Part shown: positions 8,904-17,514 of the stretch, piece after piece
How positions within the stretch are numbered: the first letter of the stretch is position 1
Layout: every line of letters begins with the position of its first letter
Assembly (NCBI GenBank): GCA_965202745.1
Contig: CBDBCB010000021.1
Location: forward strand, 372,001 to 436,000
Direction of reading: 5' to 3'
Length of the DNA stretch: 64,000 nucleotides
Source: JACKII01 sp965202745
GTDB lineage: Bacteria; Pseudomonadota; Alphaproteobacteria; Bin95
The notes under the pieces: generated by a model
Seen by the model: only the letters and a program-made list of their open reading frames with translations
Databases searched by the model: none
What the model was told of the DNA's origin: nothing
Position numbers and translations under genes: made by a program

Positions 8904-9818
8904 TCACTTGCCCCAGCGCAAGGCTACCGGGTCAAGGGACCTGGCCAGTTCCAGCAGACCTGCGCGGGTAGCAGGCGGCAGCGGGTCTAGCGGGTGGCGG
9001 ACGCGGTTGGACTTGATCACACCGCCTTCCATCATCACCGTCTTGCAGGCGCGCAGGCCACACTGGCCGTTCTCGAAATTGATCAGGGGCAGGATACGGT
9101 TGTACTGAGCCATCGCGCCCGCTCGGTCGCCCGCAGCGAAGGCGGTCAGCACCGGCTTGATCAGGTCCGGCAGAGTGGCGCTGGGCATTGTGCCGGTCGC
9201 GCCCGCGTCGAGGTCGGCCATCAGCGTGATGCTTTCTTCCCCATCGAACGGGCCGTCGATGGCGTCGCCCGCCGCCGCAATCACGGCGCGCAGCTTGTCA
9301 GCGGTCTGGGGCGTTTCGATCTTCAGGTAGGCGACGTTGGGTATTTCTCTGGCCATCCGCGCCAGGAACGGCACGGAAAGCGCCACGCCAGACAGCGGCG
9401 CATCCTGAACCATCAGTGGCAGGCCCACATCGCCCGCACGCTGGAACTGGTCGAAAGTCTGCTGCTCCGAGCCCTTCAGCAGAGTGCCATGGTAGGGCGG
9501 CATCAGCATGATCATGGCCGCGCCCAAGTCCTTGGCCCGCTGCACGCGCTGTACCACTATGCCTGTCGAAAAGTGCGAGCAGGTGGCGATAACCGGCACC
9601 CGGCCCGCCACGTGCTCCAGCGAAAGTTTCAGCAGCTGATCGCGTTCAGCGTCCGAAATCAGGAATTGCTCGGAATAATTGGCCAGCACGCAGATTCCAT
9701 CCACACCCTGGTCAATCATACAGTCGAGCACCCGCATCATGCCTTCCAAATCAAGGCTTTCGTCGTCGTGAAACGGCACAGGTGCGATGGGATATACACC
9801 GGTATAGGGCTTGGACAT
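8904..9818 (-). CDS. Dihydrodipicolinate synthase / N-acetylneuraminate lyase family aldolase
   Basis: A 304-residue class I aldolase-type TIM barrel of the DapA family. The N-terminus (YTGVYPIAPVPFHDDESLD), the nucleotide-free strand GVDGICVLANYSE, and the Schiff-base lysine in VAYLKIE are visible. In DapA the tetrapeptide GTTGE would sit where this protein has LANYSE, so it is not a true lysine-biosynthesis enzyme. The family includes lyases for sugar acids and for hydroxyproline-derived intermediates, and the substrate here is unknown. ATG 9818 is chosen because it starts the conserved sequence; longer in-frame extensions upstream lack similarity. Confidence 0.8.
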   Translation of the reverse strand: MSKPYTGVYPIAPVPFHDDESLDLEGMMRVLDCMIDQGVDGICVLANYSEQFLISDAERDQLLKLSLEHVAGRVPVIATCSHFSTGIVVQRVQRAKDLGAAMIMLMPPYHGTLLKGSEQQTFDQFQRAGDVGLPLMVQDAPLSGVALSVPFLARMAREIPNVAYLKIETPQTADKLRAVIAAAGDAIDGPFDGEESITLMADLDAGATGTMPSATLPDLIKPVLTAFAAGDRAGAMAQYNRILPLINFENGQCGLRACKTVMMEGGVIKSNRVRHPLDPLPPATRAGLLELARSLDPVALRWGK

Positions 9819-9986
9819 CGGAGGGTACTTTCCAGCATGGGCGATAGCGGACTGGCCTAGGGGTAAGCGATATCTCATAATGGGGGAAGCCCCTGCGGTA
9901 GGCAGCTGGCGAACCCGGTTGGCCCCAACGAAAGATGCTGCCTTTGCGACTGCCACGTCCCATGTTCCTTTCCCGCTGGATCGCTT

Positions 9987-10744
9987 TCGATGCGGCCATT
10001 GAACCGTTCGACCATACCGTTGGTCTGAGGTGACCTAGGCGGCGTCAGGCGATGATCGATATCGAGGGCGGCGCCCAGCGTGTCGCATTCATGCGCGCCT
10101 GTTGCGGCGCGCTGGCGCAGACCGAAGAGGCGATCCGTGAACTCTTTTCCATTATCCGGGAGTATGGGGCGGATCCGCATCGGGCAGGCGCGCTCCAGGG
10201 CGCGCAGGAAGCGCCGGGCATTGGCCGCTGTCTTGCTGTTGTAGACCCTGACAACAACCCAACGCGTTGCCCTGTCGATGGCCACGAAGAGGGAACGGCG
10301 GCGGCTCTCATCTGCCATCGGTGGCAGGTATTTCAGGTCGATGGGGATGGAACCGGGTTCATAGGCTTTGAAGGCGCTGTGCTTTGGCCGGGGCGATGCT
10401 GCTTTCAGGGCGCGCAGGGCCCCCACGCCATGCCGACGCAAGCAGCGGTCAAGGCCAGAGCGGGAGGCCTTCGGGTTCAAGAACTCGCGCACCACCGCCA
10501 GCAGATCATCCAGCGAGACCAAAAGCGTCTTGCGGAGGGCCACGGCGACAGCTTCCTGCGCTGGCGTCAACGTCGTCTGAAGGCGATGGGGCGTGTGGCT
10601 GCGATCCTCCACGCTGGCACGCTGGCGCCATTTCCATACGGTCTGTTCCGTGGTCCCGTGACGCTCGGCAAGAACCCACGCAGGGTCGTCACTGGCCTGT
10701 ATGGCTGCCCTGATCTTCGGTGGCGTGTGAAGCTTGATCACCAT
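9987..10744 (-). pseudogene. IS481 transposase, C-terminally truncated
   Basis: Starts MVIKLHTPPKIRAAIQ and contains an N-terminal helix-turn-helix (TEQTVWKWRQRAS) and an integrase core with the catalytic acidic residues in IDLKYLPP and LPDNGKEF, followed by the TPPRSPQTNGMVERFNGR segment carrying the expected glutamate. After NGRIE the sequence diverges from the other copy and continues into unrelated DNA, so the C-terminal part is lost. The reading frame is otherwise open, unlike the frameshifted copy at 16.5-17.4 kb. Probably inactive. Confidence 0.8.
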
Positions 10745-10836
10745 GTCGCTCTCCCATCCCGCGCCTCGGTCAAAACACAGCGTGCCATGAAAAACGCAGA
10801 GCGACGAGGGGCTATCCGATCAGCCGGGATGGAACA
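9987..10836 (-). mobile_element. IS481-family element, 3'-truncated copy
   Basis: Nearly identical to the IS481 at 15214-17514 over its transposase 5' part. The terminal repeat TGTTCCATCCCGGCT is intact on the right (ending at 10836). On the left, similarity stops abruptly near 9987, just inside the transposase, and the other terminal repeat is missing. The copy also lacks a 12-bp segment near the transposase start that the second copy retains. Its intact end sits directly against a beheaded cytochrome c gene, so the insertion was followed by a deletion or rearrangement on the left side. Confidence 0.8.
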
Positions 10837-11134
10837 GATAGAAGGCCAGGCCGGTTGGCAAAGCCGGCAGCCAAATGGCCAGTTGCTCGCCCCACCCCAT
10901 GACGCCAGCGGCCACACTTGGCATCATCCGGACAACATGCTGTTTGCGGTCGTCAAATTCGGCTCATCCGCAGTGAGTGGCCAGCCGCTGGAGACCAGCA
11001 TGCCCATGTTCAACGACATACTGGGCGACCAGGAGATCGCCGCAGTGCTGGCCTATATAAAAAGCACCTGGCCAACGGAAATTCGCGCAAAGCATGACGC
11101 CTTGAATGAGCGCATGCCCCAAACGGGAAAATGA
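10837..11134 (+). pseudogene. C-terminal fragment of a c-type cytochrome, beheaded by IS481
   Basis: The open frame begins exactly at the IS481 terminus and encodes a segment with PPHDASGHTWHHPD, then METSMP-like loop residues (PLETSMPMF, which supplies a likely methionine heme ligand), and LGDQEIAAVLAYIKSTWP, the standard C-terminal helix of class I cytochromes c. No CxxCH heme-attachment motif remains, because the 5' half is missing on the other side of the IS. It overlaps the next cytochrome gene by four bases, so the two probably formed an operon. Confidence 0.75.
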
Positions 11135-11655
11135 TGCTCAGCCTCTATAATAAGCAGCCGGATGGGCGCCTGTTGACTTTGGCTGCCAGCGTGCTGGCTG
11201 TCTGGCTGATATCGATGGGCAATGCCGACGCGCATGGCGGGGCGAAGGGCATCGTCAAACAGCGCATGAATGCCATGAGCGAGATGAAAGACGCTATGAA
11301 GGCCCTGAAGGCCGCGCTGCCGGATGTGGCTGAGAGCGCTACCGCCCGCCGGCATGGTGTGTTGGCGGCAAAACTGATTCGGGACCGCGCGGGCAAGCAC
11401 CTGACCCGCCTGTTTCCGGCAGGCAGCCTGGAAAAATCAAGCGAAGCCACGCCGGTAGTGTGGGAGGAGTGGCCGCGGTTTGAGACCTCAGCACTCGAGA
11501 TGCAGTCGGTGGCCGACGCCCTGGCAGCCCGGTTGGCGCGAAATGCCAATCCCGGCCGCATACCCGCAAACCTGCGCGGCCTTTCCGCCACCGCGCTTTT
11601 TGAGCGGACAGCGGGCACGTGCAAAAGCTGCCACAACGACTTTCGGCAGCGGTGA
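11131..11655 (+). CDS. Cytochrome c' (class II) family protein
   Basis: A 174-residue exported protein with an N-terminal hydrophobic signal (TLAASVLAVWLIS) and a single heme-binding CKSCH close to the C-terminus, the arrangement typical of class II four-helix-bundle cytochromes c'. The helix segments contain KQRMNAMSEMKDAMK and VVWEEWPRFETSALEM. Periplasmic location is expected. Cytochromes c' bind gases such as NO, but a specific role cannot be read from sequence. Its start overlaps the truncated cytochrome upstream, and with that gene broken its native promoter may have been lost. Confidence 0.78.
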   Translation: MMLSLYNKQPDGRLLTLAASVLAVWLISMGNADAHGGAKGIVKQRMNAMSEMKDAMKALKAALPDVAESATARRHGVLAAKLIRDRAGKHLTRLFPAGSLEKSSEATPVVWEEWPRFETSALEMQSVADALAARLARNANPGRIPANLRGLSATALFERTAGTCKSCHNDFRQR

Positions 11656-11782
11656 AGGCTGCATGATTACGCGGATGGCGGCTGCTGGCGGGTAGTCATT
11701 AAGAGATAGACCGGAATTCCGGCAGCAGCGGGATAAGGTCAGTGCCCCCGAAGATACCGGGAAACGCAAATAGAGGGTGCGC

Positions 11783-12189
11783 TCAGTCGGTCCGGTAGGT
11801 GATGTCGAAGCGGAAGCGGGTACGGTTCTCAACCGGGGTGGAGAGCACTTCGCCCTTGGCACCCAGGTACTTGCCGGTGCCGCCGGTGATCACGACGCGG
11901 GAAGTGCCGGGCTCCACAACTTGTAAGCCGCTGAAGGTCATCTGGCCGTGGTCTGCATGGTTGATGATGAAGTCGCACATGAAGTTGCCCGTCGCATCCA
12001 GGCGGATGCAGAAACCGGCATTGCTGCCGTCCTCTACCTCCAGGGCGGAGTTCCAGACGATCAGGTCGCCCTTCTGGCCCGGCGCGCCATGGGCGACGAA
12101 GCCGTCTTCCGCCGCATTGCTGTAGAGAGTGAGCGGGCGGGGGCCGCGAGCAGGCCTAGAGTCAGAAATAGGACAGCGGTACGGCGCAT
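11783..12189 (-). pseudogene. Secreted allene-oxide-cyclase-barrel-like protein, frameshifted
   Basis: The signal peptide (MRRTAVLFLTLGLLAAPA, starting at 12189) and the mature domain lie in different frames. They join in a GC-homopolymer stretch near 12140-12150, where one extra base would restore the reading. The mature part contains DLIVWNSALEV, HADHGQMTF and TGGTGKYLGAKGEV, which resembles the dirigent/allene oxide cyclase barrel. Because the break is in a homopolymer it could be a sequencing error rather than a true mutation. No function is assigned. Confidence 0.6.
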
Positions 12190-12256
12190 TGGGGGTCTCC
12201 TGGAAGGAGATCCCCAATGCGCCTGGCGGCGCTTCCGGGACAGGTGGCTGAGGGGC

Positions 12257-13444
12257 TTAGGCCGCCTTCTCGATCGCGATGGCGGTTGCTTCGCCGCCAC
12301 CGATGCAGATGCCGGCAACGCCCTTCTGCACGTCATATTTATGCATGGCGTTGACGAGCGTCGTGATAATGCGGGCACCGGACGCGCCAACCGGATGGCC
12401 GAGAGCGCAGGCCCCACCGTGGACATTGACCTTGTCCGCCGGCAGGTCGAACTCGCGCATGGCGGCCATGGGGACGACGGCGAAGGCCTCGTTGATCTCA
12501 TAGAGACCGACCTCGTCCTTGCTCCAGCCGGTCTTGTCAAACAGCTTCTGCATGGCGCCGACGGGGGCGGTGGTGAACCATTCCGGCTTTTGGGCGTGGC
12601 TGGTGTGGCCGACGATGGTGGCCAGGATGTTCAAGCCGCGCTTCTCCGCTTCGGACCGCTTCATCAGCACCAGGGCCGCTGCGCCGTCGCTAATGGAGGA
12701 GGAGTTGGCCGGGGTCACCGTGCCGACCTTGGCGAAGGCCGGGCGCAGGCCGGGGATCTTGCCGATGTCGGCGGTAAAGGGCTGCTCGTCAGCCTTGATC
12801 TCCACATCGCCGCGGCGGGTCTTCACGGTGTGGGAGACCATCTCGCCAGCAAAGGTGCCGTCCTCGTTCGCCTTCTTCGCGCGCTGGAGGGAGCGGATGG
12901 CGTACTCATCCTGAGCCTCGCGCGTGAATTGGAAGTGCTGGGCGGTCGCCTCGGCAAAGTGACCCATCAGCGTGCCCGGCTGGTAGGCATCTTCCAGCCC
13001 GTCCAGGAACATGGCGTCCTGGAACTGACCATGGCCCATGCGCATGCCTTCGCGCGCCTTCGGCACCATGTAGGGGATGTTGGTCATGCTCTCGAAGCCG
13101 CCCGCAACCATCACGTCCTGGCTGCCGCCGGCGATCAGGTCATGGGCCAGCATGGTGGCTTTCATGCCAGAGCCGCAGAGCTTGTTGATGGTGGTCGCGC
13201 CCGCGTCGCGCGGAATGGCTGCCAGGTGAGCGGCGATACGGGCCGGCCCCTGCTTCTGGCCGTGGGGCAGCACGCAGCCCATGATGATTTCCTGCACGTC
13301 CTCCGGCTTGACGCCTGCCTTGGCGAGGGCGGCGGCCATGGCGGTGGCGCCCAGTTCCGGGCCGGTGGCGTCCTTCAGGTCGCCCTGAAACGAGCCCATG
13401 GGGGTGCGGGCCATGCCGACGATAACGATGGGATCTGGGAGCAT
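12257..13444 (-). CDS. Acetyl-CoA C-acetyltransferase (thiolase)
   Basis: A 395-residue biosynthetic or degradative thiolase of the AtoB/PhaA type. The acyl-accepting cysteine is in NKLCGSGMKA near residue 90, and the C-terminal catalytic set is present as NEAFAV, GGACALGHPVGASGARI and CIGGGEA. ATG 13444 follows an AGGAG. The enzyme condenses or cleaves acetoacetyl-CoA and related 3-ketoacyl-CoAs and would serve the fatty-acid and CoA-ester metabolism suggested elsewhere in the window. The gene stands alone, and a terminator for the upstream small gene separates the two. Confidence 0.93.
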   Translation of the reverse strand: MLPDPIVIVGMARTPMGSFQGDLKDATGPELGATAMAAALAKAGVKPEDVQEIIMGCVLPHGQKQGPARIAAHLAAIPRDAGATTINKLCGSGMKATMLAHDLIAGGSQDVMVAGGFESMTNIPYMVPKAREGMRMGHGQFQDAMFLDGLEDAYQPGTLMGHFAEATAQHFQFTREAQDEYAIRSLQRAKKANEDGTFAGEMVSHTVKTRRGDVEIKADEQPFTADIGKIPGLRPAFAKVGTVTPANSSSISDGAAALVLMKRSEAEKRGLNILATIVGHTSHAQKPEWFTTAPVGAMQKLFDKTGWSKDEVGLYEINEAFAVVPMAAMREFDLPADKVNVHGGACALGHPVGASGARIITTLVNAMHKYDVQKGVAGICIGGGEATAIAIEKAA

Positions 13445-13560
13445 TGGGGAGGTCTCCTGCTTGGTCGAATAGCGGTGAGTTCGGTTATTAGCGGTCACTA
13501 TAGAGACGCTGCGCGCGGGCTTAAAGACGCTTGTATCATACGGCATCACTGGGGCCGGGC

Positions 13561-13592
13561 ACAAAAAGAAGGCGGCCCTTGGGGGACCGCCT
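13561..13592 (-). terminator. Rho-independent terminator downstream of the small ORF
   Basis: On the minus strand, AGGCGG pairs with CCGCCT, with inner GGG/CCC pairs, followed by CTTCTTTTTG. It lies between the stop of the 59-codon gene (13644) and the thiolase start, so it ends the former transcript and isolates the thiolase promoter. Confidence 0.65.
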
Positions 13593-13643
13593 GTAGAAGT
13601 TCGTGGGAGGAAGATGGTGGGAGGAAATGGGGTCAGGCCTGGC

Positions 13644-13823
13644 TTAGGCTGCGTGCTGGCCCTTGTGGGCATCGTTGCTGCTGGCTTCACGTTGGCCCAA
13701 CGCTTCCATCACCATGTCGGGCAGGTGATAAAGGGTTGAGGCAAACGTCCGGATTGCCTGGCCCTGAAGGCCGCGGCCGCGGGCGATGAGGGCTTGTTCC
13801 TGCTCGAAATTCAGATGGGTCAT
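13644..13823 (-). CDS. Small protein of 59 residues, unknown function
   Basis: A short ORF starting MTHLNFEQEQALIARGRGLQ, preceded by a strong AAAGGAGATCACCTC ribosome-binding region and followed by a good terminator. Both flanks argue for a real gene. The middle holds QGQAIRTFAS and YHLPDMVME. The C-terminus is hydrophilic (SSNDAHKGQHAA). It looks like the small alphaproteobacterial proteins often found as single-gene transcripts, but I cannot name the family. No membrane segment or signal is present, so a cytosolic location is likely. Confidence 0.6.
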   Translation of the reverse strand: MTHLNFEQEQALIARGRGLQGQAIRTFASTLYHLPDMVMEALGQREASSNDAHKGQHAA

Positions 13824-13943
13824 GAGGTGATCTCCTTTGGGTCTCTGCCGCGATGACTAGGAGATAAGGATTGCCAGTAAATGTTATAATAGGGGTAATT
13901 TAACCGTATTTGTTGCGTTGAACGCAAAGAACGAATGGGTCGG

Positions 13944-14447
13944 TCAGGCTGAAAGGCGCTTGGTGAAGTGGTATTCGATGGACTGGGAGAGGTCGTGCAG
14001 GTTGCGCAATTCGTCGGCCTGGCTGAAGCCCATGGCTCTGTAGAAGGCGTGAGATACGGTGAACCGTGTGTCAGATCAGAGGTCGATAGCGCCGGCCTGC
14101 CATTGCTTTGCCTGGCTTTCCGCCTGGGCGACAAGGCGGCTTGCTACCCCAAGGCTGTGGAGGCACGGATGGACATACATCTTGACCAGTTCGGCCTGGG
14201 CTTCTTGGTTTGCCGGCGTGGGAATAACGCCGACACAGCCGACAACCCACTCGGCCGTGGGGAAGGACTGGGTCGCGACCCAAAAGCGTCCTCCCCTGGC
14301 GGCATAGTGCGAGGAGACCGCGCGGAGGCCGGGCTCCTCACCTGCAATGTCGAGGATGTTGCCTGGGTAGCGCACCCAACATTACGCGATGAGTGAGACG
14401 ACCTGGCCGGAGTCAGCGTTGATAGCGGGACGGATGGTGGGGGTCAT
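13944..14447 (-). pseudogene. GNAT-family N-acetyltransferase with two in-frame stops
   Basis: One 167-codon frame encodes a GNAT protein, but it is cut by TAA at 14382-14384 and TGA at 14076-14078. The start MTPTIRPAI at 14447, the middle (YPGNILDIAGEEPGL, VKMYVHPCLHSLGVASRLVAQ, which is the acetyl-CoA-binding region) and the end (FYRAMGFSQ, SIEYHFTKRL) are all in the same frame. Two independent nonsense codons make readthrough implausible. The residue after the TGA is serine and there is no nearby cysteine pair, so selenocysteine is unlikely. Substrate unknown. Confidence 0.75.
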
Positions 14448-14459
14448 GGTTTTGGAATG

Positions 14460-15213
14460 CTACTCGGAATTGGCGGCTACGATCTTGCGTGCGACGTCCA
14501 GTTCCTCTTCTGATAACCCCTCCGCCCCTTCGCAATCAGTACTAAGCAGGCGACTGGCAATTTTCGCGATGAATACCAGATTTCGGTTCCAAGGCTTGCC
14601 CCAACGGAATTCTGACTCAATCCGCCTAGCGATGCCTTGGGCCACGTAGGGAGGAGCCCTGGGCTCGCACGCTAACTCTCCCAAGTAATCCGCCAATTCG
14701 TGGCTCGCAGCGCGGTCCCATTGTTTGGCCGGTAACAGGCGACTAGCACCTTGCCAAAGAGGCCACTCGTCAGACAATTTCACCGTTTCAGATAACTCGC
14801 CAAATCTCAGCCTCGCCGGGTCCCGCTGCCTCCCTTCGGGTATCTGTTTCAACCATTGGTCCATGATCCTAGTCTGCCGCCGATCATCAGCTCCCTTAAA
14901 CGGGTTGCGGTTTTTGACACCAAAAGCAGCAACCCATTTTAAGTCTGCATATTCAACGCGTGTCAGACTGAAATTGGCGTTGTTGACATAGGGTCCAATA
15001 AGAGAGGCGCGGCGCAAATCTGCAGCCCTAAGGTCGGCACGATAAAGGAATGCTCCCCTCAATTGTGCACCCCGTAAATTGGTGCTCTGCATGTTCACCT
15101 CGGTAATGTCAGCGCCATTCAAGTTCGCCCCCAACATATCTGCCCCTTGCAACTTGGCGCGCCCGAGCTCTGCTCCTTGCAGCGAAGAGTCTCTTAGATC
15201 TGCACCCCTTAGG
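14460..15213 (-). pseudogene. 3' part of pentapeptide-repeat membrane protein gene (split by IS481)
   Basis: The C-terminal part of the gene whose 5' part lies at 17515-19466. It opens with repeats of the A(D/N)LxX type (LRGADLRDSSLQGAEL, ANLNGADI), then a non-repeat domain of about 150 residues containing DRRQTRIMDQWLKQIPEG and a C-terminal SEEELDVARKIVAAN. Removing the IS and one copy of the CTTAGG duplication joins the two parts in frame, reading TDLRGADLRDSS. Pentapeptide repeats form a right-handed beta helix. The role of this protein is not known. Confidence 0.85.
15208..15213. repeat. 6-bp target-site duplication CTTAGG (partner at 17515-17520)
   Basis: CTTAGG is present directly outside both terminal repeats of the IS481. 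Collapsing the two copies restores a continuous pentapeptide-repeat reading frame, which confirms both the element boundaries and that the flanking fragments were one gene. Confidence 0.88.
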
Positions 15214-15281
15214 TGTCCCATCCTGGAAGGTAATATGGCTGTTTCCTTGAAGTGCTTGGTTTAGGTGGTCCAGGTGGAGCG

Positions 15282-16126
15282 TTAGAATCCAGCGGCTATT
15301 TTCATATCATCACTATGGCATAGTGATGATATATTTGCAAATTCTCTCGGCGTTCGGCCTTTGTGAGCCATGTGAGGTCGGCTCTCATTGTAATGTCGCC
15401 TCCAGACATCTGATAGGCGCTGAGCTTCCGCAACGCTCCGGAACCAATTCACATTGAGAAGTTCATTTCGGACAGTCCCATTGAACGATTCTATGTGCGC
15501 GTTATCGGTCGGCGTCCCCGGCCGGGAGAAGTCCATCTTGACCTTGTGAGTGTAGGCCCAGAGATCGACGATCTGACCCGTAAATTCGGCACCATTGTCA
15601 CAAAATATGCGATCTGGCCGACCATGAAGATAGACGAGCTTGTTCAGCACATGAGCCACGTTCTTACCGCGAAGTCTCGGCCCAACCTCAATAGCTAAAG
15701 CTTCTCGTGTAAATATATCAATGACCGTCAAGAAGCGTATCTTTGATCTGTTAGAAAGCCGATCCGACATAAAGTCCATTGACCACGCTGCATTAGCTTT
15801 GGTTGGCAATGGTCGGGCGGATCGATGCGTTGACATCTTTCGCCTGCGAGGTCGTTTGCGCCGTAAACACAGGCCCTCTTCGCGATAAAGGCGATATACG
15901 ACGTGCTTGCCGACATCCCATCCTTCACGCTTGAGCATGATATGGATTCGGCGATAGCCATATCGAATGTGCGTCTGCTGATCTCCCGCATTCTTTGCCT
16001 GAGCGCTGTGCGAGGATCACGTGTCAGCAGCTTGCGCTGAGTGAACCGATGCTGGCGGGTCAGACGGCAGGCTCTCCGCTGGCTGTAACGGTGGGTCTGC
16101 ACCACATAATCGACAACCTGTTTCAT
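15282..16126 (-). pseudogene. IS3 transposase OrfB, frameshifted
   Basis: The catalytic half is intact: WSMDFMSD, VIDIFTREALA, FCDNGAEFTGQ and the TPTDNAHIESFNG segment give the DDE triad of an rve domain, and the protein ends near RTPREFAN. The N-terminal part (VVDYVVQTHRYSQRRACRLT) is in another frame, and the switch occurs near 15970, where REIS is followed by the frame reading IRYGYRRIHIMLKREG. Its start overlaps the orfA stop as ATGA, the usual IS3 coupling and frameshifting arrangement. Confidence 0.85.
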
Positions 16127-16410
16127 GAGCGAAGGCCGGGAAACTTTTTTGATAGAACATCTTGCAAGACGGCTTTATCTAAACTCGGCTCAGCCACCAG
16201 CTTCTTTAGCCGCGCGTTCTCGTCAGTTAGCTATTTAAGCTCTCGAACCTGATCCGATTCCAGACCAGCATACTTCTTTTTCCATCTGTAGTAAGTCTGC
16301 TCGGTAATACCCATCTGCCGAGTCAAATCCGCGACAGGCAAGCCCAAATCGACGTGCTTAAGAGCCGCAACAATCTGCTCTGTGGAATATCGTCTTCTTG
16401 TTCGTGCCAT
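16123..16410 (-). pseudogene. IS3 transposase OrfA with in-frame TAG
   Basis: A 95-codon frame beginning MARTRRRYSTEQIVAALK with the helix-turn-helix LPVADLTRQMGITEQTYYRWKKKY and the heptad-like end (LTDENARLKKLVAE). An in-frame TAG follows RELK, at a position that is normally glutamine, as expected from a CAG-to-TAG transition. OrfA would supply DNA binding for the transposase, so the element should be defective in cis. Confidence 0.8.
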
Positions 16411-16488
16411 TGGGTTTTCTCCTTCTCAAGAAAACCGCTGCAAAACTAACACCAAAATGGGACCACTTTTAAGAGGGCAGGTCATCCT

Positions 16489-17422
16489 GACCAGCTCTAG
16501 TTTGAGTTTTCGCCATCCCTTCATTGCCTGCAAGGGCGTCTTGCTGCCCAGGGCTGATTGCAGCAGCGGCTGGGTGTAAAGCCAGACATAGCGAAGCAGC
16601 GTGGCTTCCAGAACCTCGCCGGATCGGAAGGGATGGCTCTGCAGAACCTCTTCGATGCGGCCATTGAGCCGTTCGACCATACCGTTGGTCTGAGGTGACC
16701 TAGGCGGCGTCAGGCGATGATCGATATCGAGGGCGGCGCCCCCAGCGTGTCGCATTCATGCGCGCCTGTTGCGGCGCGCTGGCGCAGACCGAAGAGGCGA
16801 TCCGTGAACTCTTTTCCATTATCCGGGAGTATGGGGCGGATCCGCATCGGGCAGGCGCGCTCCAGGGCGCGCAGGAAGCGCCGGGCATTGGCCGCTGTCT
16901 TGCTGTTGTAGACCCTGACAACAACCCAACGCGTTGCCCTGTCGATGGCCACGAAGAGGGAACGGCGGCGGCTCTCATCTGCCATCGGTGGCAGGTATTT
17001 CAGGTCGATGGGGATGGAACCGGGTTCATAGGCTTTGAAGGCGCTGTGCTTTGGCCGGGCGATGCTGCTTTCAGGGCGCGCAGGGGCCCCACGCCATGCC
17101 GACGCAAGCAGCGGTCAAGGCCAGAGCGGGAGGCCTTCCGGTTCAAGAACTCGCGCACCACCGCCAGCAGATCATCCAGCGAGACCAAAAGCGTCTTGCG
17201 GAGGGCCACGGCGACAGCTTCCTGCGCTGGCGTCAACGTCGTCTGAAGGCGATGGGGCGTGTGGCTGCGATCCTCCACGCTGGCACGCTGGCGCCATTTC
17301 CATACGGTCTGTTCCGTGGTCCCGTGACGCTCGGCAAGAACCCACGCAGGGTCGTCACTGGCCTGTATGGCCGCCCTGATCTTCGGTGGCGTCGTCGCCT
17401 GACTGTGAAGCTTGATCACCAT
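16489..17422 (-). pseudogene. IS481 transposase, second copy, frameshifted
   Basis: The start (MVIKLHSQATTPPKIRAA) retains a 12-bp segment that is missing in the copy at 10 kb. Relative to that copy there is a one-base loss near 17060 and a two-base gain in a C run near 16738, so the DDE domain is spread over three frames. The C-terminal piece QTNGMVERLNGRIEEVLQSH continues to KLKLELVR before the IS3 insertion, and beyond the IS3 the IS481 end encodes KQPYYLPGWD. Non-functional. Confidence 0.82.
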
Positions 17423-17514
17423 GTCGCTCTCCCATCCCGCGCCTCGGTCAAAACACAGCGTGCCATGAAAAACGCAGAGCGACGAGGGGCTATCTAATCA
17501 GCCGGGATGGAACA

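Larger units (their letters stand above)
15248..16484 (-). mobile_element. IS3-family element nested in the IS481 right end
   Basis: A 1237-bp element with ends TGACCTGCCCTCTTAAAAGTGGTCC (reading minus from 16484; only the last GTGGTCC block and the TGA/TGC positions are matched) and TGAAGTGC...GTGGTCC from 15248. A 4-bp direct repeat TCCT flanks it (15244-15247 and 16485-16488). It sits about 30 bp inside the IS481 terminus and removes the last codons of the IS481 transposase. Both its own genes are damaged, so it is probably immobile. Confidence 0.82.
15214..17514 (-). mobile_element. IS481-family element with nested IS3, inserted in pentapeptide gene
   Basis: Terminal inverted repeats are TGTCCCATCCTGG at 15214 and TGTTCCATCCCGG (minus strand) ending at 17514. 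They are flanked by a perfect 6-bp target duplication CTTAGG at 15208-15213 and 17515-17520. Without the internal IS3 the element is about 1.06 kb, the normal size for IS481. Its transposase is frameshifted and interrupted near the 3' end. The intact duplication shows that the insertion has not been rearranged since. Confidence 0.9.

Noticed and set aside
11948..13789. 613-codon plus-strand ORF opposite the thiolase
   Set aside because: Shadow coding; the minus strand carries an unmistakable thiolase with its ribosome-binding site.
14076..14078. TGA in the GNAT gene as selenocysteine
   Set aside because: No CxxC/UxxC context, and a separate TAA already breaks the same gene.
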